Assembly (NCBI GenBank): GCA_937899395.1
Contig: CALBPU010000078.1
Span: 1 to 10,797 of the forward strand
Length of the DNA: 10,797 bases
Source: an uncultured Fretibacterium sp.
GTDB lineage: Bacteria; Synergistota; Synergistia; Synergistales; Aminobacteriaceae
Direction: 5' to 3'
The notes under the pieces were generated by a model that saw nothing but the letters and a program-made list of their open reading frames with translations, made no database searches and was not told the DNA's origin. The position numbers and the translations under genes were made by a program. Every line of letters begins with the position of its first letter. Positions within the stretch are counted from its first letter, which is position 1. Of this stretch, positions 1 to 6,726 are shown one piece after another.

Positions 1-180
1 CAGTCGGTTTTCCTGAGAGCTTAATCGTAGCGCCAGAAGCCTTACAAGTCATTCCTGTAGGAACACCGCTCTTTGTCCATTTATAGGGAGCTGTTCCACC
101 TGTTACGGTTGCACTTCCGCTGTAACTTGTATTAAGTGTTGCGCCTTTGAATGTTCCTGTAATTTCGAGCGGATCTGGTT
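1..180 (-). repeat. Near-identical copy of 2401-2580 (first Ig module of the paralogue)
   Basis: Positions 1-180 match 2401-2580 base for base except at six sites (56, 65, 98, 113, 120, 134). Only one change alters the protein (Ser versus Asn). Similarity falls off sharply from about 181. The upstream GLUG regions of the two genes are far less alike, so this block is unusually conserved for the pair. Confidence 0.92.
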
Positions 181-1081
181 CAGGTTCAGGTTCTTCTTTA
201 GGATCGACTTCGGTGTTATTTTCAACAATACCTTCTCCCCTTCCTCGTCCTCCGTAAGTACCACCTGAATTTCCTCCTTCTAGGTAAACTCTTGAATAGT
301 TTCCTGATACTTCGCTTGTATCCCCTTCATAATTATTATCATCAAGATAACCTACAATGCCGCCTGCATAAGGTTTCCCTCTTGAAACAGTAGCCTTTAT
401 GGTTGTGTCTGATTGACTTCCAACCTTGCAGTTTTTGATTGAAAAAATGTGATAGCTCCATCCTGCATAACCGACAATACCACCTGAGCAAGTTTTGTAA
501 GCTGTTGTTGTCTGTGTTGAAGCTGTAACAGTTCCGTCGAATTTACAATTTTCAATCTTTCCTGCGACAAGGTACGCTACAATACCTCCAACATAAAGTT
601 CCTCAGATTCTCTCAAGTATACTTCAATGTTTCCTGAAACGTTCAAATTTTTGACGCTTCCGCCTAATATTGTTCCGAATAATCCGTTGCAAATTTTATT
701 TCGATTAGTAAGAATTTCTGAAATATTGATTTTGATTGTATGACCATTGCCGTCAAAATGCCCTTGAAAATGAGTAGTCCATAAAGGATTATCATAAATA
801 GAAGTTTGAGTTCCTCCTATAGGCGACCACTTTTGATATGCTGATCCTGTTAAATCGATGTCTTTTGTTAATTTGAAATAACATTCGTAATTCAATTTTC
901 CGCTATTAACATCGTCTCTTACCTTAGAAAGGACTGAAGCCGAATTAATTTCCCAAGCTGTAGACTCATTGTAGCCGTAATTTTCATAGCCTCCTTGACC
1001 GTAAACAATCGCCCAAGCTCCCGAAGCCGTGAATACGATTAACAAACACGACAACAATAAACGCGAAATTTTTTGTTTCAT
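1..1081 (-). CDS. Secreted GLUG/Ig-repeat protein, partial (C-terminus beyond window)
   Basis: The frame is open from an ATG at 1081-1079 to the left edge, giving 360 codons without a stop. GGAGG at 1090-1094 (minus strand) lies 8 nt upstream and supports the start. Residues 1-24 form a signal peptide ending in GAWA before IVYGQ. Residues 25 to about 300 hold glycine-rich repeats such as GGIVGYAGW and GGIVAYLVAG, resembling GLUG motifs of secreted beta-helix-like proteins. A short Pro/Glu linker follows, then the start of a putative Ig (He_PIG-like) repeat. The gene starts 24 bp after the stop of its paralogue and is probably co-transcribed with it. N-terminal halves of the two proteins align throughout but are clearly diverged. 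A role at the cell surface or in the periplasm, perhaps adhesive, is inference; the true function is unknown. Confidence 0.85.
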   Translation of the reverse strand, partial: MKQKISRLLLSCLLIVFTASGAWAIVYGQGGYENYGYNESTAWEINSASVLSKVRDDVNSGKLNYECYFKLTKDIDLTGSAYQKWSPIGGTQTSIYDNPLWTTHFQGHFDGNGHTIKINISEILTNRNKICNGLFGTILGGSVKNLNVSGNIEVYLRESEELYVGGIVAYLVAGKIENCKFDGTVTASTQTTTAYKTCSGGIVGYAGWSYHIFSIKNCKVGSQSDTTIKATVSRGKPYAGGIVGYLDDNNYEGDTSEVSGNYSRVYLEGGNSGGTYGGRGRGEGIVENNTEVDPKEEPEPEPDPLEITGTFKGATLNTSYSGSATVTGGTAPYKWTKSGVPTGMTCKASGATIKLSGKPT

Positions 1082-1105
1082 GGTGATTACCTCCATAATA
1101 AAATT

Positions 1106-3523
1106 TTATTGCTCAATCGCGCTGATGAATAACTCTATTGTTTCGAGTTCGCGCGTTTTTGCCTGTACCTTGAAATCATCGTGAACAAATTCTGACGGAA
1201 TTATAAATTCTCCTTCATCTGAAACTATTACGCCCTCAATAATTTTATCGTCAACGTAAATATCAATATCTTCAGCAGAAACTTCAGCTTTAGCACCGTT
1301 AGCATATCTCCATTCACCGATTAAAAATCTCACGGGCTGATTTGCTTTTACTTCAAAGAGATCATCATCTCTGCCTTCACCTTGCCATAAAACATCTTCA
1401 CTTAAAATCTTTAATTCTGTTGTTGCAGGTTCATAATTTTGAGAATTTCCGTCCTTTGAAGTTTTTGCGCTGAAATCACGAAAATCATCATCGTCATCAA
1501 AATCATCGAAATCGTCATCATCATCTGCAATAATTACAGTGAAAGATTTTGTTAGTGATACGCCTTTTGCGTCTGTAGCAGTGAGCTTGAATGTGAATTC
1601 TCCGTCTTTAGTCGGAGTTCCTGAAAGTTTTACAGTCGTACCTGTTGAATTTTTCGAGATTTTCAAACCGTCTGGCAAAGTTCCGCTCTTCTTCCAAGTA
1701 TAAGGTGAAGTTCCTCCACTGACTTTAACATTTGCGCTATAAGCTTCGTTCTCTGTACCTTCGGGGAAAGTTCCTGAGAATTTAAGAGTTGATTTTGCAG
1801 CAGAAATTTTAATCGTGAAAGATTTTGTCGCTATAGCACCGTTAGCATCTGTAACAGTAACTTTGAACGTATAACTTTTGGCCGTAGTAGGCTTGCCTGA
1901 AAGAGTTGCCTTTGTTCCAGAGCCTTTGAAAGTTAATCCCGCAGGTTTTCCGCTTTGTTTCCAAGTATAAGGAGCTGTTCCTCCTGTTACGGTTGCTGTA
2001 CCAGAATAACTTGTCCCGACTGTTCCGGCTTTGAAAGTTCCCGTTAATGTCGGTTTTGCGGCGACTGTAATTTTGAAGGTCTTTGAGACTGAAGCACCGT
2101 TTGCATCTTTTGCGGTAACTTTGAAGCTGTAAGAACCTTTTTTCGTGGGCTTGCCTGATAATTTCACTGTTGCACCTGAAGCCTTATAAGTCATGCCAGT
2201 AGGAACACCGCTTTTTGTCCAAGTATAAGGAGCTGTTCCTCCTGTTACAGTTGCACTTCCGCTGTAACTTGTGCTCAACGTCGCACCATTAAAAGTTCCT
2301 TTTAACGTTGGTTTAGCAGCTACGACAATCTTGAAGGTCTTTGAAATTTTGGTTTTGTTTGCATCAGTTGCAGTAGCTTTGAATTTGTAAGTCCCTTTTT
2401 CAGTCGGTTTTCCTGAGAGCTTAATCGTAGCGCCAGAAGCCTTACAAGTCATTCCAGTAGGAACTCCGCTCTTTGTCCATTTATAGGGAGCTGTTCCGCC
2501 TGTTACGGTTGCGCTTCCGTTGTAACTTGTATTGAGTGTTGCGCCTTTGAATGTTCCTGTAATTTCGAGCGGATCTGGTTCTTCGGGTTCTTCGGATTCG
2601 TTAGGGTCAACTTCGGTATTGTCGGAGACTTTTCCCTGAAAACCGCTGCGACATGCAAAAATAGCTCCTGTTTTACCTTCAGAACCTGCATTCAGTGTAA
2701 CCTTTGCCCAGTTTCCGCTCATTACGCTTCTGTTATGACTATCCTCAAAATATGCCGTAATTCCGCCTGCACAAATACTATCCTCGAAATAACCTCGGGC
2801 GTTGGACTTTATAGTTGTTGCTGATTTAGAACCGACCTTGCAATTTTTTATAATAGAATAATACTCTATCTCACTGCTTCCGTAAAAACCTCCGTAACCG
2901 CCTGCATAACCGACAATTCCGCCCGTATAAACATTTGCATAATTATCATATAAATCTGTTGCCGAAACGGAACCGTCAAACTTGCAATTTTCAACAGTTC
3001 CTCCGCACAGGTAAGCCACAATACCGCTGACAAAAAAACGTTCTACCATAGTTCTTGCCGAAAAACTTACACTGCCTTCAACGTTAAGATTTTTTATTGA
3101 TCCGTCGCCCGTAACAACACCGAATAAGGCGCAATAACTTTCCCACGGAAGTTCATCTATAAGCTGAATTTTTGAAATCTTTACTTTTATTGTATGTCCG
3201 TTACCGTCAAAATGCCCTTTGAAAGGCTGCGAATCGTGATATAATCCTCCCCTATAACCTCCTATAGCGTCCCAATCCGTATAACCTGTTAAATCAATAT
3301 CTTTTGTAAGTTTGAAATATCCTCCCTTTGTAAGTTCTTTCCCTGCATTAACATCGTCTCTAATCTTAGCAAGAACAGCCGCCGAATTAATTTCCCATGC
3401 TGTTGACTCGTCGTAGCCCTGCAACTCGTAGCCTGATTGACCGTAGACAACCGCCCAAGCTCCCGAAGCCGTGAATGCGATTAACAAACACGACAATAAC
3501 AACGAAAAAAATTTGTGTTTCAT
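1106..3523 (-). CDS. Secreted GLUG-domain protein with four Ig-like repeats
   Basis: An 805-residue protein whose ATG follows a TAGGAG ribosome site. Residues 1-24 are a signal peptide cleaved after GAWA. Residues 25 to about 305 contain GLUG-like motifs (SGIVAYLCGG near 166, GGIVGYAGGYGG near 201, GGITAYF near 253) and an FDGNGHTIKV strand typical of GLUG/beta-helix secreted proteins. A Glu/Pro linker (about 305-319) leads into four repeats of about 86 residues (320-402, 406-488, 493-574, 580-666), each with GTF, SGSATVTGGTAPYxW, LSGKPT and TDANG-type blocks, resembling putative Ig (He_PIG) domains. An Asp-rich stretch (667-683) precedes a unique 120-residue C-terminal region with no anchor that I recognise. 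It is first in a two-gene unit with its paralogue. It probably acts outside the cytoplasmic membrane; its ligand is unknown. Confidence 0.9.
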   Translation of the reverse strand: MKHKFFSLLLSCLLIAFTASGAWAVVYGQSGYELQGYDESTAWEINSAAVLAKIRDDVNAGKELTKGGYFKLTKDIDLTGYTDWDAIGGYRGGLYHDSQPFKGHFDGNGHTIKVKISKIQLIDELPWESYCALFGVVTGDGSIKNLNVEGSVSFSARTMVERFFVSGIVAYLCGGTVENCKFDGSVSATDLYDNYANVYTGGIVGYAGGYGGFYGSSEIEYYSIIKNCKVGSKSATTIKSNARGYFEDSICAGGITAYFEDSHNRSVMSGNWAKVTLNAGSEGKTGAIFACRSGFQGKVSDNTEVDPNESEEPEEPDPLEITGTFKGATLNTSYNGSATVTGGTAPYKWTKSGVPTGMTCKASGATIKLSGKPTEKGTYKFKATATDANKTKISKTFKIVVAAKPTLKGTFNGATLSTSYSGSATVTGGTAPYTWTKSGVPTGMTYKASGATVKLSGKPTKKGSYSFKVTAKDANGASVSKTFKITVAAKPTLTGTFKAGTVGTSYSGTATVTGGTAPYTWKQSGKPAGLTFKGSGTKATLSGKPTTAKSYTFKVTVTDANGAIATKSFTIKISAAKSTLKFSGTFPEGTENEAYSANVKVSGGTSPYTWKKSGTLPDGLKISKNSTGTTVKLSGTPTKDGEFTFKLTATDAKGVSLTKSFTVIIADDDDDFDDFDDDDDFRDFSAKTSKDGNSQNYEPATTELKILSEDVLWQGEGRDDDLFEVKANQPVRFLIGEWRYANGAKAEVSAEDIDIYVDDKIIEGVIVSDEGEFIIPSEFVHDDFKVQAKTRELETIELFISAIEQ
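1526..2566 (-). repeat. Four tandem Ig-module coding repeats, about 258 bp period
   Basis: Four in-frame repeats lie at about 2318-2566, 2060-2308, 1802-2047 and 1526-1786 on the minus strand. The first two are most alike, sharing long runs around the TGGTAPY and SGVPTGMT codons. The fourth is the most diverged and has an extra insertion (SGTLPDGL). The repeats are protein-coding modules, not intergenic elements. Confidence 0.88.
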
Positions 3524-3576
3524 AATAAATCACTCCTATAATTAATAAAGTTTTTGTGAAGTTACGAAGATAATTT

Positions 3577-3605
3577 TATATAGCATAAAAAAAACCTTCC
3601 GTCAA
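3577..3605 (-). promoter_or_regulatory. Probable sigma-70 type promoter of the secreted-protein pair
   Basis: On the minus strand TTGACG (3605-3600) is followed after 17 bp by TATATA (3582-3577), or after 19 bp by TATAAA. Transcription would begin near 3570, leaving a leader of about 47 nt before the 805-residue gene. The -35 hexamer lies inside the loop and right arm of the flavodoxin terminator hairpin. This is a match by eye only. Confidence 0.5.
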
Positions 3606-3618
3606 GATTAACAGAAGG
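3587..3618 (-). terminator. Rho-independent terminator of the flavodoxin gene
   Basis: Read on the minus strand, CCTTCTGT and ACGGAAGG pair over eight positions (one G-U) around an 8-nt loop, followed directly by eight T residues. It lies 30 nt after the flavodoxin stop codon. Confidence 0.88.
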
Positions 3619-3648
3619 CTTGAATTTTTTTGAAAAAATGAAATTTAA

Positions 3649-4068
3649 TTATGCTAATTTTGCTCCGAAATCTTTGCACTCTTTTATTGCATCATCATCG
3701 GGTTCAAGATGTGCTTTAACGCTTCCGACTAAAACTGCGCCGCCGTCTTTAACTCGTTCTTCCCAAGTCCTTAACCATTCGCCGTCGCCCCAATCGTATG
3801 AACCGAACACCGCAACTTTTTTCCCGCTCAAAGTTCCGATTGCCTCGCTGAAGAACGGTTCCATTTCGGCCTCTTCCAAAACTTCCGCGCCCATTGCCGG
3901 AGAACCGAAAGCAATTACATCATAATTAGCAAGTTCCGCAACTGTAGCATCGCCTACTGTTTTGCATGTTACATCAGCACCTGCACCTTTTGCACCTTCA
4001 ACGATAGCTTTAGCCATTTTTTCAGTGTTGCCTGTCGTTGTTACATATACCACTAAAACTTTTGCCAT
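3649..4068 (-). CDS. Flavodoxin, short-chain type
   Basis: A 139-residue FMN-binding electron carrier of the cytoplasm, the usual length for short-chain flavodoxins. The phosphate-binding loop is TTTGNTEKMA (residues 10-19). The loop near residue 60 reads SPAMGAEVLEEAEMEPF, and the 90s loop reads GSYDWGDGEWLRTWEERV. Both are strongly reminiscent of clostridial and Megasphaera flavodoxins, where an aromatic residue of the second loop stacks on the flavin. The ATG follows a GGAGG site, and the gene has its own promoter-like sequence and a strong terminator, so it is probably monocistronic. By family knowledge such proteins carry single electrons at low potential and can replace ferredoxin, for example under iron limitation; nothing in the sequence shows which partner enzymes it serves. 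Confidence 0.95.
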   Translation of the reverse strand: MAKVLVVYVTTTGNTEKMAKAIVEGAKGAGADVTCKTVGDATVAELANYDVIAFGSPAMGAEVLEEAEMEPFFSEAIGTLSGKKVAVFGSYDWGDGEWLRTWEERVKDGGAVLVGSVKAHLEPDDDAIKECKDFGAKLA

Positions 4069-4155
4069 TTGAAAAACCTCCGTTAAAATTTTTATTTGTT
4101 GTTATCAAAATAATTTACTTGAATATTTTACCGGTTTAATAATTCATAAATTTGT

Positions 4156-4221
4156 TTGACGTAAAAAACTTATAACGAATTAATAATTTTGTCAAGCTGA
4201 AAAAATTTTTTGTGTTAAAAT
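4156..4221 (+). promoter_or_regulatory. Candidate promoter(s) of the rpmG-nusG cluster
   Basis: Two plus-strand possibilities lie upstream of rpmG. One is TTGACG (4156-4161) with ATTAAT 17 bp further on (4179-4184). The other is an extended -10, TG-T-TAAAAT (4213-4221), with no good -35. The second gives the shorter leader (about 45 nt). Neither can be preferred firmly from the sequence. Confidence 0.4.
4169..4195 (-). promoter_or_regulatory. Candidate promoter of the flavodoxin gene
   Basis: The minus strand shows a perfect TTGACA (4195-4190) followed after 15 bp by TATAAG (4174-4169), with TAAGTT as a 17-bp alternative. The spacing is short, so the -10 assignment is uncertain. The leader would be about 90 nt. 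Confidence 0.5.
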
Positions 4222-4272
4222 AATCAAGTTTTAATTTTTGATTAAACAAAATGCAGAAAGGAATTTTTTCAA

Positions 4273-4422
4273 ATGGCGGATATAGTCGGATTGACATGTA
4301 CACAATGTAAAAGAAGAAATTATGTAACGACTGTCAACAAAAAAAAGCAGTCAAAGAAGCTTGAACTCAAGAAATATTGCAAATGGTGCAACGCTTCGGT
4401 GCTTCACAAAGAATCAAAATAG
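4273..4422 (+). CDS. rpmG: 50S ribosomal protein L33
   Basis: A 49-residue protein (starts MADIVGLTCTQC, ends LHKESK). Two Cys pairs (C9/C12 and C36/C39) form the zinc-ribbon knuckles of the Cys-containing type of L33. The ATG follows AGAAAGGAA at about the right distance. L33 is a small component of the large subunit near the exit (E) site. Its position directly before tRNA-Trp, secE and nusG is a widespread bacterial arrangement and confirms the call. By family knowledge, some bacteria keep a zinc-free L33 paralogue for zinc starvation; only the zinc-binding form is visible here. Confidence 0.96.
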   Translation: MADIVGLTCTQCKRRNYVTTVNKKKQSKKLELKKYCKWCNASVLHKESK

Positions 4423-4473
4423 AGTTGCAAAATTTCTAAACCTGTTATAGAATATCTCCCGTAGTTTTCACGC

Positions 4474-4549
4474 AGGTCCGTGGCTCAACTGGCAGAGCAC
4501 TGGTCTCCAAAACCGGGGGCTGCAGGTTCGAATCCTGCCGGGCCTGCCA
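4474..4549 (+). tRNA. tRNA-Trp (anticodon CCA)
   Basis: A 76-nt cloverleaf. The acceptor stem AGGTCCG pairs with CGGGCCT (one G-U), the D arm has GCTC/GAGC, and the anticodon arm CTGGT/ACCGG has loop CTCCAAA with CCA at 4507-4509. The T arm is GCAGG TTCGAAT CCTGC. Discriminator G and an encoded CCA end (4547-4549) follow. It sits between rpmG and secE as in many bacteria. Confidence 0.97.
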
Positions 4550-4573
4550 TTTTTTTATGAGGACAAAATAGAA

Positions 4574-4786
4574 ATGGCAAAAGCAGCAGAAAAACCAAGT
4601 AAATTGTCTTCGCTTAAAAATTTTATAAGAGAAGCAAAGGCCGAACTCAAAAAAGTTACTTGGCCGACACGAAGGCAAATATGGTATTGGACATTAGTTG
4701 TAATAGTTTTCACGCTTTGTGTATCCTTGTATCTGGGACTTATTGATTTTATTCTTGCGTGGCTTTTCCGCGCACTTCTGGGTTAA
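4574..4786 (+). CDS. secE: Preprotein translocase subunit SecE
   Basis: A 70-residue, single-span SecE of the short form. A basic, amphipathic cytoplasmic N-terminus holds the conserved AELKKVTWPTRRQ block (residues 23-35). It is followed by one membrane helix (about 38-65: WTLVVIVFTLCVSLYLGLID onward). SecE clamps SecY in the SecYEG channel. The start ATG lies 25 nt after the tRNA 3' end and follows TGAGGA. The stop codon is 8 nt before the nusG start, so the two are probably translationally coupled. Confidence 0.97.
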   Translation: MAKAAEKPSKLSSLKNFIREAKAELKKVTWPTRRQIWYWTLVVIVFTLCVSLYLGLIDFILAWLFRALLG

Positions 4787-4794
4787 AAGTCAAG

Positions 4795-5331
4795 ATGCCG
4801 GGCGATCGTCGATGGTACGTTGTTCAAACGTATGCAAGCTATGAAAAACGGGTTGAAGCCGATTTACGTCAGCGTATTGAAGCTATGAACATGCAGGACA
4901 AGATTTTTAATGTTCTTGTTCCGACTGAAACACGAGTTATCGTTAAGGACGGAAAAAGCCGTGAAGTAACCCGAAAAATATATCCGAGTTATGTAATGGT
5001 GGAAATGATTCTTGATGAGCAGTCATGGTACGCAGTCAGACATACTCCCGGTGTAACGGGCTTCATAGGTGCAGGCACTCACCCTATACCTTTGTCTCAG
5101 GAAGAAGTTGACAGGATCATGTCCGGAATGAAAAAGGGCAATGAAGATCCTAAAGTCGAATTCGATCTGAAGGCCGGAGATACCGTAAGAGTTATAGCTG
5201 AAGGAGAAATGAAAGGCTTCACGGGATCGGTTGTTGATATTAACACGAAAAAGAATCGCGTAAGATTTAAGAGCGAAGTTCTCGGCGGAGCTATTTTAGA
5301 GACGGATTACAAAGCCTTAGAAAAAATATAA
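4795..5331 (+). CDS. nusG: Transcription termination/antitermination factor NusG
   Basis: A 178-residue protein with the usual two domains. The NGN domain (about 6-110) includes RWYVVQTYASYEKRVEADL at its start and the SYVMVEM and RHTPGVTGFIG blocks that contact RNA polymerase. The C-terminal KOW domain (about 126-175) reads KAGDTVRVIAEGEMKGFTGSV; in other bacteria this binds Rho or ribosomal protein S10. The ATG at 4795 was chosen over a GTG at 4759 that overlaps secE, because the family normally begins a few residues before RWYVVQT. No strong ribosome site precedes this ATG, so coupling to secE translation is likely. Confidence 0.96.
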   Translation: MPGDRRWYVVQTYASYEKRVEADLRQRIEAMNMQDKIFNVLVPTETRVIVKDGKSREVTRKIYPSYVMVEMILDEQSWYAVRHTPGVTGFIGAGTHPIPLSQEEVDRIMSGMKKGNEDPKVEFDLKAGDTVRVIAEGEMKGFTGSVVDINTKKNRVRFKSEVLGGAILETDYKALEKI

Positions 5332-5389
5332 CGGTTGGCAAAAATTTTTTTGCGATTAATAGATGTAACAGAAAGGAAAAATTTTTATC

Positions 5390-5815
5390 ATGGCTAAGAA
5401 AGTCGTAGGGCAGGTAAAATTGCAGTTACCGGCCGGAAAAGCAACTCCAGCACCTCCCGTAGGTCCCGCGCTTGGTCAGCACGGTGTTAATATTATGGAG
5501 TTCTGCAAACAGTTTAACGCTAAAACTTCAGATCAGGCCGGATTAATTATCCCTGCGGTAATTACAGTTTATGCCGACAGAAGTTTCACGTTTGAATTAA
5601 AGACACCTCCGGCAGCAGTATTGCTTAAAAAGGCTGTAGGTATCGAGTCAGGTTCAGGAGTTCCTAATAAGACCAAAGTAGGAAAAATCGCAAAAGCTAA
5701 AGTTCGTGAGATCGCAGAGCTTAAAATGAAAGATCTTAACGCTAATGACGTTGACGCGGCTATGCGAATGATCGAAGGTACTGCACGCTCAATGGGGCTT
5801 GAAGTAGTCGATTAA
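5390..5815 (+). CDS. rplK: 50S ribosomal protein L11
   Basis: A 141-residue protein, the normal length. The N-terminal domain carries the conserved PAGKATPAPPVGPALGQHGVN block (residues 15-35), the proline-rich segment at the thiostrepton and GTPase-centre interface. The C-terminal domain contains the SGSGVPNKTKVGKI rRNA-binding region (about 87-100). L11 folds onto 23S rRNA helices 43/44 and takes part in factor-dependent GTP hydrolysis and the stringent response. The ATG follows AGAAAGGAA. The 58-nt gap after nusG holds an A/T-rich self-complementary GCAAAAA/TTTTTGC stretch with no clear role. Confidence 0.97.
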   Translation: MAKKVVGQVKLQLPAGKATPAPPVGPALGQHGVNIMEFCKQFNAKTSDQAGLIIPAVITVYADRSFTFELKTPPAAVLLKKAVGIESGSGVPNKTKVGKIAKAKVREIAELKMKDLNANDVDAAMRMIEGTARSMGLEVVD

Positions 5816-5823
5816 TGGGGCAA

Positions 5824-5857
5824 GTGGGAGAGTTTTGTTAAAATACTCGCAGACCAC
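5824..5857 (+). promoter_or_regulatory. Probable L1-binding hairpin between rplK and rplA
   Basis: GTGG (5824-5827) pairs with CCAC (5854-5857), and GAGT (5830-5833) pairs with ACTC (5845-5848). The two helices are separated by an asymmetric internal loop (GA versus GCAGA). Two short helices around an asymmetric loop resemble the L1 site on 23S rRNA and the L1 autoregulatory mRNA sites described in other bacteria. The structure ends one base before the AGGAGG site of rplA, so binding of L1 could block translation. Confidence 0.55.
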
Positions 5858-5869
5858 AGGAGGTAAAGT

Positions 5870-6574
5870 ATGAAAAGAAGCAAACGTTACAGAGAAGCAG
5901 CAGCTAAAATCGAAGCTGGAAAATTATACGGACTTCGTGAAGCCGTTGACCTTTTCAAGGAAATAGCAACAGCAAAATTTAATGAGAGCATTGAAGTTCA
6001 TGTTCGTTTGGGAATTGATCCTAGACACGCTGATCAACAGGTCAGAAGCACTGTTTCATTGCCTCACGGTACAGGTGTTACGAAAAAGGTTCTCGTAATC
6101 ACTCAGGGCGAAAAACTCAAAGAGGCTCAGGACGCTGGAGCAGATATTGTCGGCGGAGAAGATATTGTTCAGCAGATTCAAGGGGGATTTATGGACTTCG
6201 ACGCTGTTATCGCAACACCCGATATGATGAAATCAGTAGGCCGTCTCGGAAAAGTCTTAGGCCCTCGCGGTTTAATGCCCAGTGCCAAAACCGGTACGGT
6301 AACATTTGAGCTTGAAAGTGCAGTTAAAGAGATTAAAGCAGGACGAGTTGAATTTAGAGCCGATAAAGCAGGAATTACTCATAATGCAGCAGGAAGAAGA
6401 GATTTTTCGGCCGATGATCTTTATGACAATGTAAAAGCTTTGTTACAGGCAATTTACAGAGTACGTCCGGCTTCAGTAAAAGGAACTTACGTTAAGAGCA
6501 TCGCAATAGCTCCTACGATGGGACCGGGAATTGCAGTTGATCCTGCATTAGCGCAGAAAGAATTAGCACTGTAA
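5870..6574 (+). CDS. rplA: 50S ribosomal protein L1
   Basis: A 234-residue protein of normal length for the mobile L1 stalk of the large subunit, which guides deacylated tRNA out of the E site. Visible family blocks are the start KRSKRYREAAAKIEAGKLYGL, the HVRLGIDPRHADQQVRSTVSLPHGTG segment (about residues 44-69), GKVLGPRGLMPSAKTGTV (about 127-144) and the C-terminal KGTYVKSIAIAPTMGPGI. A strong AGGAGGT lies 7 nt before the ATG. The preceding hairpin suggests feedback by L1 on its own mRNA. Confidence 0.97.
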   Translation: MKRSKRYREAAAKIEAGKLYGLREAVDLFKEIATAKFNESIEVHVRLGIDPRHADQQVRSTVSLPHGTGVTKKVLVITQGEKLKEAQDAGADIVGGEDIVQQIQGGFMDFDAVIATPDMMKSVGRLGKVLGPRGLMPSAKTGTVTFELESAVKEIKAGRVEFRADKAGITHNAAGRRDFSADDLYDNVKALLQAIYRVRPASVKGTYVKSIAIAPTMGPGIAVDPALAQKELAL

Positions 6575-6590
6575 AAATTTTTCGTTAAAA

Positions 6591-6640
6591 TTCCTAAGAC
6601 AGCAGGGACTGAAAAGTTTAATAATCCTGCTCAGGAGAGA
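6591..6640 (+). promoter_or_regulatory. L10 leader (ribosomal protein autoregulatory RNA)
   Basis: The segment begins TTCCTAAGACAGCAGG and matches the L10 leader pattern found before rplJ in many bacteria. An inner stem AGCAGG (6601-6606)/CCTGCT (6626-6631) lies above a purine-rich kinked internal loop (AAGAC). An outer stem forms from TTCCT (6591-6595) with AGGAG (6633-6637). By family knowledge the L10-L12 complex binds this RNA to shut off its own operon. Confidence 0.85.
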
Positions 6641-6671
6641 TAAAATTCGACGTGATATTAACGCTCTCCTG
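6632..6671 (+). promoter_or_regulatory. Antiterminator stem of the rplJ leader
   Basis: CAGGAGAG (6632-6639) is exactly complementary to CTCTCCTG (6664-6671). Its left half shares bases with the outer stem of the L10 leader and its right half with the terminator stem that follows. The three helices are therefore mutually exclusive: a bound leader frees the right half to form the terminator. Confidence 0.75.
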
Positions 6672-6703
6672 TTATGAAAAATTTCAGGGGAGTTTTTGAT
6701 TTT
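6664..6703 (+). terminator. Attenuator terminator before rplJ
   Basis: CTCTCCTG (6664-6671) pairs with CAGGGGAG (6685-6692) over eight positions (one G-U) and is followed by TTTTTGATTTT. It lies just before the rplJ ribosome site, so it would stop transcription before rplJ-rplL when the antiterminator cannot form. Confidence 0.8.
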
Positions 6704-6726
6704 GAAAGGAGGTGAAATTAAAAAAC

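Noticed and set aside
1526..2566. CRISPR-like or intergenic repeat array
   Set aside because: The repeats are long, in frame, imperfect and encode Ig-like protein modules.
3620..3925. 101-codon plus-strand frame opposite the flavodoxin gene
   Set aside because: It is antisense to a clear flavodoxin, lacks a ribosome site and has low-complexity Ser/Pro-rich content.
4759..4794. GTG start for nusG overlapping secE
   Set aside because: No ribosome site, and it adds 12 residues not expected in NusG; ATG 4795 fits the family.
5332..5389. Possible terminator between nusG and rplK
   Set aside because: The GCAAAAA/TTTTTGC stretch is almost all A-T pairs, with no stable GC stem and no following T run.
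6712..6726. GTG start for rplJ
   Set aside because: The GTG is part of the AAAGGAGGTG ribosome site itself; the ATG at 6727 begins the typical L10 sequence.
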